Source: Streptomyces echinoruber (lineage in GTDB: Bacteria; Actinomycetota; Actinomycetes; Streptomycetales; Streptomycetaceae). Taken from it: DNA of 64,000 nt. A program made the position numbers and the translations under genes. The notes under the pieces are model-generated. The model saw only the letters and a list, made by a program, of their open reading frames with translations. It ran no database searches and was not told where the DNA came from. Of this stretch, positions 18,765 to 28,902 are shown piece after piece. Position 1 is the first letter of the stretch; each line of letters opens with the position of its first letter. The DNA is taken from the NCBI RefSeq assembly GCF_014651135.1, contig NZ_BMWH01000003.1, forward strand, positions 228,340-292,339, written 5' to 3'.

Positions 18765-18995
18765 TTGAAGCGCGACATCCACCCCGAGTACGTCGAGACG
18801 CAGGTCAGCTGCACCTGCGGCAACTCGTTCACCACCCGGAGCACCGTCAAGGACGGCGTGATCCGCGCCGACGTCTGCTCGGCGTGCCACCCGTTCTACA
18901 CGGGCAAGCAGAAGATCCTCGACACCGGTGGCCGTGTGGCCCGCTTCGAGGCCCGCTTCGGCAAGGCTGCTGCCGCCGGCTCCAAGAAGAAGTAG
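18765..18995 (+). CDS. rpmE: 50S ribosomal protein bL31, zinc-containing form
   Basis: A 76-residue protein, [20 protein letters not shown] and so on, with the four zinc ligands Cys16, Cys18, Cys38 and Cys41 (CTC...CSAC) that mark the C+ form. It ends in a basic GSKKK tail. The start is TTG, fixed by AGGAGA 4 nt upstream and by the conserved KRDIHPEY opening. A cysteine-lacking paralogue normally replaces it under zinc starvation, but none is in this window. Confidence 0.97.
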   Translation: MKRDIHPEYVETQVSCTCGNSFTTRSTVKDGVIRADVCSACHPFYTGKQKILDTGGRVARFEARFGKAAAAGSKKK

Positions 18996-19005
18996 CGAGC
19001 CACCG

Positions 19006-19055
19006 CGCCGGTCCACGGCGGCGCCCCCACGGGGCGCCCCTGGACCGGCGTTTTT
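19006..19055 (+). terminator. rpmE intrinsic terminator
   Basis: CGCCGGTCCA (19006-19015) pairs with TGGACCGGCG (19041-19050), with an inner GGCGCCCC/GGGGCGCC stem, followed by TTTTT. One of the few classical rho-independent terminators in the window. Confidence 0.9.
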
Positions 19056-19098
19056 GGTCGCCCGCCCACTTCCCGCCTTCGCCCGTCAGGAGCCCAAG

Positions 19099-20175
<1,077 letters not shown>

Positions 20176-20245
20176 CACAATCGGCTCACGCAGGGCGTCC
20201 CGCCCACGTCCCACGTCCCAGCAGCGCAGCCCTCGGAGGACCAGC

Positions 20246-21127
20246 GTGCAGCAGAACTTCGGGGGGCGACCCCCAAGCCCCCGCAGCTTGCTGCTCACGG
20301 AGGTGGCCCAGGCCACCCGGCGGCTGGCCGACGCCGGCGTGCCCTCGCCGCGCCACGACGCGGAGGAGCTCGCCGCGTTCGTGCACGGCGTGAGGCGGGG
20401 GGAGCTGCACACCGTCAAGGACGCCGACTTCGACGCCCGGTACTGGGAGGTGGTCGCCCGCCGCGAGGCCCGCGAGCCGCTGCAGCACATCACCGGCCGC
20501 GCCTACTTCCGCTACCTGGAACTCCAGGTCGGTCCGGGGGTGTTCGTGCCCCGGCCGGAGACCGAGTCGGTGGTCGGCTGGGCCATAGACGCCGTGCGCG
20601 CCATGGACGTCGTCGAACCGTGCATCGTCGACCTGTGCACCGGCTCGGGCGCCATCGCGCTCGCCATGGCGCAGGAGGTGCCGCGCTCGCGGGTGTACGC
20701 CGTGGAGCTGTCCGAGGAGGCCCTGGTGTGGGCCCGCAAGAACATGGAGGGCTCCCGGGTCGAACTGCGGCACGGCGACGCCCGCACCGCCTTCCCCGAC
20801 CTGGACGGCCAGGTCGACCTGGTCATCTCCAACCCGCCGTACATCCCGCTCACCGAGTGGGAGCACGTCGCCCCCGAGGCACGCGACCACGACCCGGAGA
20901 TGGCCCTGTTCTCCGGCGAGGACGGCCTCGACCTCATCCGCGGCCTGGAACGCACCGCGCACCGGCTGCTGCGCCCCGGCGGCATCGTCGTCGTCGAGCA
21001 CGCCGACACGCAGGGCGGCCAGGTGCCGTGGATCTTCGCCGAGGAGCGGGGCTGGGCCGACGCGGCCGACCACCCCGACCTCAACAACCGGCCGCGGTTC
21101 GCCACGGCCCGCAAGGCGCTGCCGTGA
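20246..21127 (+). CDS. prmC: peptide chain release factor N5-glutamine methyltransferase
   Basis: SAM-dependent methyltransferase that modifies the GGQ glutamine of release factors. The 293-residue chain has the helical N-terminal domain (LLLTEVAQATRRLADAGV), the FVPRPETE motif, the SAM-binding VDLCTGSGAIALAMAQ and the substrate-glutamine motif VISNPPYIP. GTG with GGAGGA 6 nt upstream. It follows prfA by 70 nt. Confidence 0.96.
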   Translation: MQQNFGGRPPSPRSLLLTEVAQATRRLADAGVPSPRHDAEELAAFVHGVRRGELHTVKDADFDARYWEVVARREAREPLQHITGRAYFRYLELQVGPGVFVPRPETESVVGWAIDAVRAMDVVEPCIVDLCTGSGAIALAMAQEVPRSRVYAVELSEEALVWARKNMEGSRVELRHGDARTAFPDLDGQVDLVISNPPYIPLTEWEHVAPEARDHDPEMALFSGEDGLDLIRGLERTAHRLLRPGGIVVVEHADTQGGQVPWIFAEERGWADAADHPDLNNRPRFATARKALP

Positions 21128-21177
21128 GCACGCCCCGGACTTCACCCCCGCAGTACGTGTACGAGGAGGCCCGCTAG
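21124..21177 (+). CDS. possible 17-codon coupling ORF between prmC and tsaC
   Basis: A GTG overlapping the prmC stop (GTGA) opens a 17-codon frame, VSTPRTSPPQYVYEEAR, that ends 2 nt before the tsaC ATG. Its last codons contain the tsaC ribosome-binding site GAGGAGG. No protein family; if translated it would mainly couple tsaC translation to prmC. Could equally be chance. Confidence 0.25.
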   Translation: MSTPRTSPPQYVYEEAR

Positions 21178-21179
21178 AC

Positions 21180-21827
21180 ATGGCACGGCGATACGACACC
21201 AACGACGCGACCGACCGCGCGACGGGTCTGCGCGAGGCCGCGTCCGCCGTCCGCCGTGGTGAGCTCGTGGTGCTGCCGACCGACACGGTCTACGGCATCG
21301 GCGCCGACGCGTTCAGCAAGGAGGCGGTCGCCGACCTGCTGCAGGCCAAGGGCCGGGGCCGCAACATGCCCACCCCTGTGCTGATCGGCTCCCCGAACAC
21401 GCTGCACGGCCTCGTCACCGACTTCTCCGAGACCGCCTGGGAGCTCGTCGACGCCTTCTGGCCGGGCGCGCTCACCCTCGTCGCCCGCCACCAGCCGTCC
21501 CTGCAGTGGGACCTCGGCGACACCCGCGGCACGGTCGCCGTGCGCATGCCGCTGCACCCCGTCGCCATCGAGCTGCTCACCGAGGTCGGCCCCATGGCGG
21601 TGTCCTCCGCCAACCTCACCGGCCACCCGGCGCCGGAGACCTGCGACGCCGCGCAGGACATGCTGGGCGACTCCGTCTCCGTCTACCTCGACGGCGGCCC
21701 CACGCCCGGCAACGTGCCGTCCTCCATCGTCGACGTCACCGGCGAGGTGCCGCGGCTGCTGCGCCGGGGCGCGCTGTCGCCCGAGGAGCTGCGCAAGGTC
21801 GTACCCGACCTCGAGGTGGCCAATTGA
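21180..21827 (+). CDS. tsaC: L-threonylcarbamoyladenylate synthase (TsaC/YciO/YrdC family)
   Basis: Makes threonylcarbamoyl-AMP for the universal t6A37 modification of ANN-reading tRNAs. The 215-residue single YrdC domain has GELVVLPTDTVYGIGADAF, the substrate-binding LLQAKGRGRNMPTPVLI, FWPGALTLV and VAVRMPLHP, with the late SSANLTGHPAP motif. It lacks the C-terminal Sua5 domain of longer homologues. GAGGAGG precedes the ATG. Confidence 0.93.
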   Translation: MARRYDTNDATDRATGLREAASAVRRGELVVLPTDTVYGIGADAFSKEAVADLLQAKGRGRNMPTPVLIGSPNTLHGLVTDFSETAWELVDAFWPGALTLVARHQPSLQWDLGDTRGTVAVRMPLHPVAIELLTEVGPMAVSSANLTGHPAPETCDAAQDMLGDSVSVYLDGGPTPGNVPSSIVDVTGEVPRLLRRGALSPEELRKVVPDLEVAN

Positions 21828-22462
21828 CGGCCCCCGAAGCGGGGCGTGGCATAGGCGAGCGGGACACCTTCCGCATCCTCCACGTCAGCACCGGCAACGT
21901 GTGCCGCTCGCCCATCACCGAGCGGCTGACCCGGCACTTCCTGGCGGACCGGCTCGGCGACCCCAGCGGCGGCGGACTGATCGTGGAGAGCGCCGGCACC
22001 TGGGGGCACGAGGGCGCGCCGATGGAGGCCAACGCGGAGGCCGTCCTCGCCGACTTCGGCGCGGACGCCTCCGGCTTCGTCGGCCGCGAGCTGCTCGACG
22101 AGCACGTCATCCGGGCCGACCTGGTGCTCACCGCCACCCGCGACCACCGCGCCCAGGTCATCTCGATGGGCCACTCGGCGGGCCTGCGCACCTTCACCCT
22201 GAAGGAGTTCACCCGCCTGGTGAAGGCCATCGACCCGGCCACGCTGCCCCCGCTGGAGGACGGCGTCGTCGAGCGGGCCCGCGCCCTGGTGCGGGCCGCG
22301 GCCGCGTTGCGCGGCTGGCTGCTGGCGCCCAGCCCCGAGGCGGACGAGGTGTACGACCCGTACGGGGCGCCGCTGACGTTCTTCCGGTCGATCGGGGACG
22401 AGATACACCAGGCGCTGGATCCGGTGGTGACGGCGCTGACCGGCGTACCCGCCCGGACGTAG
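21824..22462 (+). CDS. low-molecular-weight protein-tyrosine-phosphatase-like protein lacking the nucleophilic cysteine
   Basis: A 212-residue LMW-PTP/arsenate-reductase fold protein. The P-loop, normally V-C-x-G-N-x-C-R-S, reads HVSTGNVCRSPITERL, so the nucleophile position (residue 22) is Ser while Cys27, Arg28 and Ser29 are kept. The late EVYDPYGAP retains the Asp-Pro general-acid motif. Unless Ser can serve, it is a pseudophosphatase that may bind phosphorylated or nucleotide ligands. Start TTG overlaps the tsaC stop (TTGA) with GAGGTGG upstream, so translation is coupled to tsaC. Partner unknown. Confidence 0.87.
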   Translation: MTAPEAGRGIGERDTFRILHVSTGNVCRSPITERLTRHFLADRLGDPSGGGLIVESAGTWGHEGAPMEANAEAVLADFGADASGFVGRELLDEHVIRADLVLTATRDHRAQVISMGHSAGLRTFTLKEFTRLVKAIDPATLPPLEDGVVERARALVRAAAALRGWLLAPSPEADEVYDPYGAPLTFFRSIGDEIHQALDPVVTALTGVPART

Positions 22463-22530
22463 CGACCGCGCACCCCGCGCGGCCCGGGCCTACAGTGGAC
22501 GTACGTCACCGCCGACGCCCGGAGCCCACC

Positions 22531-23781
22531 ATGCCGGTCACGCCCACCCTCGACGCCGACGTGCTGCGGCGGCAGGACCCCGAAGTCGCCGACCTCCTGC
22601 TGGGGGAGCTGGACCGGCAGAGCTCGACGCTGCAGCTGATCGCGGCGGAGAACTTCACGTCGCCGGCGGTGCTGGCGGCGCTCGGGTCGCCGCTCGCCAA
22701 CAAGTACGCGGAAGGGTATCCGGGGGCGCGCCACCACGGCGGCTGCGAGATCGTGGACGCGGTCGAGCGGCTGGCCGTGGAGCGGGCGAAGACGCTGTTC
22801 GGCGCGCAGCACGCCAATGTGCAGCCGCACTCGGGCTCCTCGGCGGTGCTCGCGGCGTACGCGGCGCTGCTGCGGCCCGGGGACACCGTGCTGGCGCTCG
22901 GGCTGCCCCACGGCGGGCACCTGACGCACGGCTCGCCGGCGAACTTCTCGGGCCGCTGGTTCGACTTCGTGGCCTACGGCGTCGACGCCGAGACCGGGCT
23001 CGTCGACCGGGACCAGGTGCACAGCCTGGCCAGGGCGCACCGGCCCAAGGCGATCGTGTGCGGGTCGATCGCCCACCCCCGCCACCTCGACTACGCCTTC
23101 TTCCGCGAGGTCGCCGACGAGGTGGGCGCCTACCTCGTCGCGGACGCCGCGCACCCGATCGGGCTGGTCGCCGGGGGAGCGGCGCCGAGCCCGGTGCCGT
23201 ACGCCGACGTGGTGTGCGCCACCACCCACAAGGTGCTGCGCGGGCCGCGCGGCGGGATGATCCTGTGCGGGGCGGAGCTCGCCGAGCGGGTGGACCGGGC
23301 GGTGTTCCCGTTCACGCAGGGCGGCGCGCAGATGCACACCGTCGCCGCCAAGGCGGTCGCGTTCGGGGAGGCGGCGACCGCGGAGTTCGCCGGGTACGCC
23401 CGCCGGGTGGTCGCCAACGCGCGGGTGCTCGCGGCGGGGCTGGCGGCCGAGGGCCTGACCGTCGTCAGCGGCGGCACCGACACCCACCTGATCGTCGCCG
23501 ACCCCGCGCCGCTCGGCGTGGACGGGCGCACCGCCCGGGACCGGCTGGCCGCCGCCGGGATGGTCCTGGACTGCTGCGCGCTGCCCTACGGCGACGCCCG
23601 CGGCCTGCGCCTGGGCACGGCCGCGGTGACCACGCAGGGCATGGGCGAGGCGGAGATGGCACGGATCGCGGCGCTCATGGCGGTGGTCCTGCGCGGGGCG
23701 CCGGCCGGGAAGGAGGCCGGGGCACGCGCGCGGGAGGAGGTGCGGGAACTGGCCGGAGCGTTTCCGCCGTATCCGGGGTGA
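22531..23781 (+). CDS. glyA: serine hydroxymethyltransferase, divergent paralogue
   Basis: PLP enzyme that interconverts serine and glycine with tetrahydrofolate. The 416-residue protein keeps the AENFTS opening, NKYAEGYPG, the GGHLTHGSPANFSG loop, DAAHPIGLVAGG and the PLP-lysine motif TTHKVLRGPRGG. It differs from the canonical form at the motif YPGKRYYGGC, here YPGARHHGGC: the Tyr-Tyr pair at the active site is His68-His69. Streptomyces genomes normally have further glyA copies, so this one may have a side role. GGAG lies 7 nt before the ATG. Confidence 0.9.
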   Translation: MPVTPTLDADVLRRQDPEVADLLLGELDRQSSTLQLIAAENFTSPAVLAALGSPLANKYAEGYPGARHHGGCEIVDAVERLAVERAKTLFGAQHANVQPHSGSSAVLAAYAALLRPGDTVLALGLPHGGHLTHGSPANFSGRWFDFVAYGVDAETGLVDRDQVHSLARAHRPKAIVCGSIAHPRHLDYAFFREVADEVGAYLVADAAHPIGLVAGGAAPSPVPYADVVCATTHKVLRGPRGGMILCGAELAERVDRAVFPFTQGGAQMHTVAAKAVAFGEAATAEFAGYARRVVANARVLAAGLAAEGLTVVSGGTDTHLIVADPAPLGVDGRTARDRLAAAGMVLDCCALPYGDARGLRLGTAAVTTQGMGEAEMARIAALMAVVLRGAPAGKEAGARAREEVRELAGAFPPYPG

Positions 23782-23919
23782 ACCGGGGTAGGCGCACCCG
23801 GTACGCACCCGTACACAGCCACCCGTGGAACCATCGTGGCTACCCGGAAGTCCTCACCTGTATGCGGCGATCGCTAGGGTGTGGGGCTGAGATGGCCAGC
23901 GAGACCTGTGGGGAAGCCC

Positions 23920-25263
23920 GTGCGTGAATACCTCCTGACGCTCTGCATCACGGCCGCGGTGACGTACCTGCTGACAGGGCCGGTGCGGAAGTTCGCCATC
24001 GTGGCCGGCGCGATGCCGGAGATCCGGGCGCGGGACGTGCACCGGGAACCCACGCCGCGGCTCGGCGGCATCGCGATGTTCTTCGGGCTGTGCGCGGGAC
24101 TGCTGGTCGCCGACCACCTCACCAACCTCAACGAGGTCTTCGCCAAGTCGAACGAGCCGCGGGCGCTGCTCTCGGGCGCCGCGCTGATCTGGCTGATCGG
24201 CGTCCTGGACGACAAGTTCGAGATCGACGCCCTGATCAAGCTGGGCGGCCAGTTCATCGCCGCCGCCATCATGGTCGTGCAGGGGCTGACCATCCTGTGG
24301 CTGCCCATCCCGGGCGTCGGCAACGTCGCGCTGACCCAGTGGCAGGGCACCCTGCTCACCGTCGCGCTCGTCGTCATCACCATCAACGCGGTCAACTTCG
24401 TCGACGGCCTGGACGGCCTCGCGGCCGGCATGGTGTGCATCGCGTCGATGGCGTTCTTCCTGTACGCCTACCGCATCTGGTACTCGTACGGCATCGAGTC
24501 CGCCGCCCCCGCCACCCTCTTCGCGGCCATCCTCATGGGCATGTGCCTGGGCTTCCTGCCGCACAACATGCACCCCGCGCGGATCTTCATGGGCGACTCC
24601 GGCTCCATGCTCATCGGCCTGGTGCTGGCCGCGGGCGCGATCTCCATCACCGGGCAGGTCGACCCGGACGCGCTGAAGCTGTTCACCGGGTCCGAGAAGG
24701 CGGCCGTGCACCAGACGGTGCCGGTCTACATCCCGCTGCTGCTGCCGCTGACGATCCTCGCGGTGCCCACCGCCGACCTGGTGCTCGCCGTGGTGCGCCG
24801 CACCTGGCGCGGCCAGTCGCCGTTCGCCGCGGACCGCGGGCACCTGCACCACCGGCTGCTGGAGATCGGGCACTCGCACAGCCGGGCCGTGCTGATCATG
24901 TACTTCTGGTCGGCGCTGATCGCGTTCGGCGCGCTGGCCTACTCGGTCAACTCCGCGTCGATGTGGATCGTGCTGGGCGTCGCGCTGCTCAGCGCCGTCG
25001 GCCTGGTGCTGCTCCTGCTGCCGCGCTTCACCCCGCGCGCCCCGCGGTGGGCCGAGCACTTCGTGCCGCCGCGCTACCGCCGCAGGCGGGCGGCCACCGC
25101 CGGGTCCGCCAACTCCCCGGTGGGAGAGGCCGGTTCGCCCTCCGACCGGGAGCAGGAGCCGCCGGTGGCGGTGATGACCGGTGTGGCGGGAGTCAACGGA
25201 GCGACCGCGCTGGGCAGTCACCGGCACCGCCCGGAACGGCGCAAGGCGGGAACGTCGCGCTGA
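23920..25263 (+). CDS. MraY/WecA-type polyprenyl-phosphate N-acetylhexosamine-1-phosphate transferase
   Basis: Multi-spanning membrane enzyme (447 aa, about 10-11 helices) that links an amino-sugar phosphate to undecaprenyl phosphate, starting a cell-wall polymer. Signature motifs: RDVHREPTPRLGGIAMF, WLIGVLDDKFEID, NAVNFVDGLDGLAAG, HPARIFMGDSGSM and the cytoplasmic DRGHLHHRLLEIGHS. The last is the WecA/TagO form rather than the MraY one. The hydrophilic C-terminal ~75 residues look disordered. GTG chosen for its GGGGAAG; a TAGGGT -10 candidate lies 40 nt upstream. It sits directly before the atp operon, as in other Streptomyces. Confidence 0.92.
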   Translation: MREYLLTLCITAAVTYLLTGPVRKFAIVAGAMPEIRARDVHREPTPRLGGIAMFFGLCAGLLVADHLTNLNEVFAKSNEPRALLSGAALIWLIGVLDDKFEIDALIKLGGQFIAAAIMVVQGLTILWLPIPGVGNVALTQWQGTLLTVALVVITINAVNFVDGLDGLAAGMVCIASMAFFLYAYRIWYSYGIESAAPATLFAAILMGMCLGFLPHNMHPARIFMGDSGSMLIGLVLAAGAISITGQVDPDALKLFTGSEKAAVHQTVPVYIPLLLPLTILAVPTADLVLAVVRRTWRGQSPFAADRGHLHHRLLEIGHSHSRAVLIMYFWSALIAFGALAYSVNSASMWIVLGVALLSAVGLVLLLLPRFTPRAPRWAEHFVPPRYRRRRAATAGSANSPVGEAGSPSDREQEPPVAVMTGVAGVNGATALGSHRHRPERRKAGTSR

Positions 25264-25419
25264 CGCCAAGGTAAGAATCTGACTAAAGCGTTGCCAAATC
25301 GTGGGGGTGCGAACACCCTCATACCAGACAAGTCACCCCAGTTTTTGCACAGACGGGCGGCTTCACACTCATGTGTGACAGCAAGCACACCGGTCAGGTA
25401 AAGACTGCATCAAATCGTT

Positions 25420-25435
25420 TGTGATACCGTTCACG
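25420..25435. promoter_or_regulatory. Rex-like operator over the atp operon promoter
   Basis: TGTGATACCGTTCACG matches the actinobacterial Rex consensus TGTGAACNNNTTCACA at 10 of 13 defined positions, with both TGTGA and TTCAC half-sites intact. A TACCGT -10 candidate (25425-25430) is embedded in it. A second, weaker TGTGA-N5-AGCACA element occurs at 25374-25389 next to a TCACAC/GTGTGA inverted repeat. Rex senses NADH/NAD+, and Rex control of respiratory genes is established in Streptomyces. Confidence 0.6.
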
Positions 25436-25554
25436 AGAACCCGGATGGAGCCGCAGCGGCGGTCCGGCCGCCCGTCAGGTTCCTTCTCGAACCGGGACTA
25501 CGCTCGTCCATGACGACCCCCCTGCTGCCCCCTCGAGTGAGCGGAGTTGCCGCC

Positions 25555-25992
25555 ATGCCCTCCAGTGAGGCACGGAACCTGATGCCGATCGCCGTCCCCA
25601 CGGCGGCTGCCGGCGTGGTCGCCGTTGCCGTCAGCGGTGCGGTCGCCGGCGGCAAGGGAGCACTTGGAGCCGCTGTCGGCACGCTGCTCGCCATCCTCTT
25701 CATGGGGATCGGCCTGTACGTCCTGCAGTGGACGGCGAAAACGCTCCCGCAGCTGTTCCAGGCCATGGGGCTGATGCTCTATGTCGCGCAGCTCCTGCTG
25801 CTCCTGATCTTCGTCGCCCTCTTCAGGGACACCTCCCTCTTCAACGCCAGGACGTTCGCGGCCTCGCTCATCGTCGCGACGGTCGTGTGGATGGCCGCTC
25901 AGGCCCGTGCGCACATGAAGAGCAAGATCTTCTATGTCGATCCGGACTCCACGAAGAGCGGGAAATCCGAGAAGTCAGGGTCTCCGTCGTGA
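25555..25992 (+). CDS. atpI: ATP synthase protein I
   Basis: A 145-residue integral membrane protein with four predicted helices (for example AAVGTLLAILFMGIGLYVLQ and GLMLYVAQLLLLLIFVALF), first gene of the atp operon and thought to assist c-ring assembly or magnesium supply. ATG at 25555 has GGAG 11 nt upstream. An in-frame ATG at 25510 with TACGCT 5 nt before it is an alternative leaderless start adding 15 residues. Confidence 0.88.
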   Translation: MPSSEARNLMPIAVPTAAAGVVAVAVSGAVAGGKGALGAAVGTLLAILFMGIGLYVLQWTAKTLPQLFQAMGLMLYVAQLLLLLIFVALFRDTSLFNARTFAASLIVATVVWMAAQARAHMKSKIFYVDPDSTKSGKSEKSGSPS

Positions 25993-26220
25993 GGAGTGGG
26001 GGCGGGACGAAGGGATGCGGGATCTCCTGCTATCGTCCGGTGCCAACTGCGGCATCGCGGGCGCGGGCATCTGAGCTGACGCCTGCTCAAGCGCGAGGCT
26101 CGAAGCCCCCCAGCCGCCCCCACATCCGTAAGACACCAGTCCAAGTGCCGATCCGCGGCTGCGTGCCGCGCCGACACAACGAGGTTGCCGTACCCATGCG
26201 TCACGCCGAAGGAGCCCGCG

Positions 26221-27355
<1,135 letters not shown>

Positions 27356-27397
27356 TCCCTTCCTACTTGCCCACACGAATCGACGAAAGGCACTGAT

Positions 27398-27955
27398 GTG
27401 ATCGCCAACCTGGTACAGCTGGCGGCCGAGGAGGAGCAGAACCCGCTCATCCCGCCCGGTCCCGAGCTGCTCGTCGGCACCATCGCCTTCGCCATCGTGT
27501 TCTTCTTCTTCTGGAAGAAGCTGCTTCCGAACATCAACAAGGTTCTGGAGGAGCGCCGCGCGGCGATCGAAGGCGGTATCGAAGAGGCCGAGGCCATGAA
27601 GGTCGAGGCCCAGAGCGTCCTTGAGCAGTACAAGGCCCAGCTCGCCGAGGCCCGGCACGAGGCCGCGCGTCTGCGCCAGGAGGCGCAGGAGCAGGGTGCC
27701 GCCCTCATCGCCGAGATGCGGGCCGAGGGCCAGCGGCAGCGCGAGGAGATCATCGCCGCCGGCCACGCCCAGATCGAGGCCGACCGCAAGGCCGCCGCGT
27801 CCGCGCTCCGCCAGGACGTCGGCCGGCTCGCCACCGAGCTGGCGAGCAAGCTCGTCGGTGAGTCCCTCGAGGACCACGCCCGGCAGAGCCGCGTCATCGA
27901 CCGCTTCCTCGACGAGCTCGAGGAGAAGGCGACGCAGGCCGAGGCGGCCCGATGA
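27398..27955 (+). CDS. atpF: F0F1 ATP synthase subunit b
   Basis: A 185-residue peripheral-stalk subunit: one N-terminal membrane helix (TIAFAIVFFFFWKKLLP) followed by a long charged coiled coil. The start is GTG after AAAGG. Its stop overlaps the atpH start (ATGA), which couples the two stalk subunits. Confidence 0.95.
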   Translation: MIANLVQLAAEEEQNPLIPPGPELLVGTIAFAIVFFFFWKKLLPNINKVLEERRAAIEGGIEEAEAMKVEAQSVLEQYKAQLAEARHEAARLRQEAQEQGAALIAEMRAEGQRQREEIIAAGHAQIEADRKAAASALRQDVGRLATELASKLVGESLEDHARQSRVIDRFLDELEEKATQAEAAR

Positions 27956-28773
27956 CCGCGCACGGAGCCAGCCGCGAGGCCCTGGCGGCCGCCCGTGAGC
28001 GCCTGGACGCGCTGACGGACGCCACGTCCGTCGACGCCGCCCGGCTCGCCGGCGAGCTGGCCGCCGTCACCGCGCTGCTGCACCGCGAGGCCGGCCTGCG
28101 CCGGGTCCTCACCGACCCGGCGCAGCCCGGAGAGCGCAAGGCCGAGCTGGTGCAGCGCCTGCTCGGCACGCAGATCGGCGGCCCGGCCGCCGACCTGGTG
28201 TCCGGCATGGTGCGCTCCCGCTGGTCGCAGCCGCGCGACCTGGTCGACGCGCTGGAGCAGCTGGCCGACCTCGCCGACCTGACGGCGGCGCAGCGGGACG
28301 GCACGCTCGACGACGTCGAGGACGAGCTGTTCCGGTTCTCCCGGATCGTCTCCTCCTCCACCGAGCTGCGCGCCGCGCTGACCGACCGGGCCGCGAGCAC
28401 CGAGGCCAAGGCCGAGCTGCTGCACCGGCTGCTCGGCGGCCGCGCCAAGCCGGCCACGGAGCGTCTGGTCACGCGCCTTGTGACCGCGCCGCGGGGACGT
28501 AGCCTGGAAGCGGGACTCGAGTCCCTGTCCAAGCTGGCCGCCGAGCGGCGCCACCGGATGGTCGCCGTGGTCACCTCGGCGGTCCCGCTGAGCGACCGGC
28601 AGAAGCAGCGTCTGGGCGCCGCCCTGGCGAAGCTCTACGGGCGCCCCATGCACCTGAACCTCGACGTGGACCCCACGGTCGTCGGCGGGGTGCGGGTGCA
28701 GGTCGGTGACGAGGTCATCAACGGCTCCCTCGCGGACCGGCTCGACGAGGCCGCCCGCCGCATGGCGAGCTAG
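27952..28773 (+). CDS. atpH: F0F1 ATP synthase subunit delta, long form
   Basis: Connects the stalk to the F1 head. At 273 residues it is about 90 longer than the E. coli subunit, the extension being N-terminal and helical (EALAAARERLDALTDATSVD). The OSCP-like C-terminus with VDPTVVGGVRVQVGDEVINGS is clear. The extended form is usual in actinobacteria. ATGA overlap with atpF. Confidence 0.94.
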   Translation: MTAHGASREALAAARERLDALTDATSVDAARLAGELAAVTALLHREAGLRRVLTDPAQPGERKAELVQRLLGTQIGGPAADLVSGMVRSRWSQPRDLVDALEQLADLADLTAAQRDGTLDDVEDELFRFSRIVSSSTELRAALTDRAASTEAKAELLHRLLGGRAKPATERLVTRLVTAPRGRSLEAGLESLSKLAAERRHRMVAVVTSAVPLSDRQKQRLGAALAKLYGRPMHLNLDVDPTVVGGVRVQVGDEVINGSLADRLDEAARRMAS

Positions 28774-28902
28774 CAGCAACTCAACACGTACGTACTGATG
28801 ACGGCCCTGGTTGGGCCGTGCAGGATGCAGAGTTTTTCGGGTGGGCCGCACCACCGGACCCCCAAGAAACTTCGGGCCCAACAAGGAGAGCAGGGAACCC
28901 AG

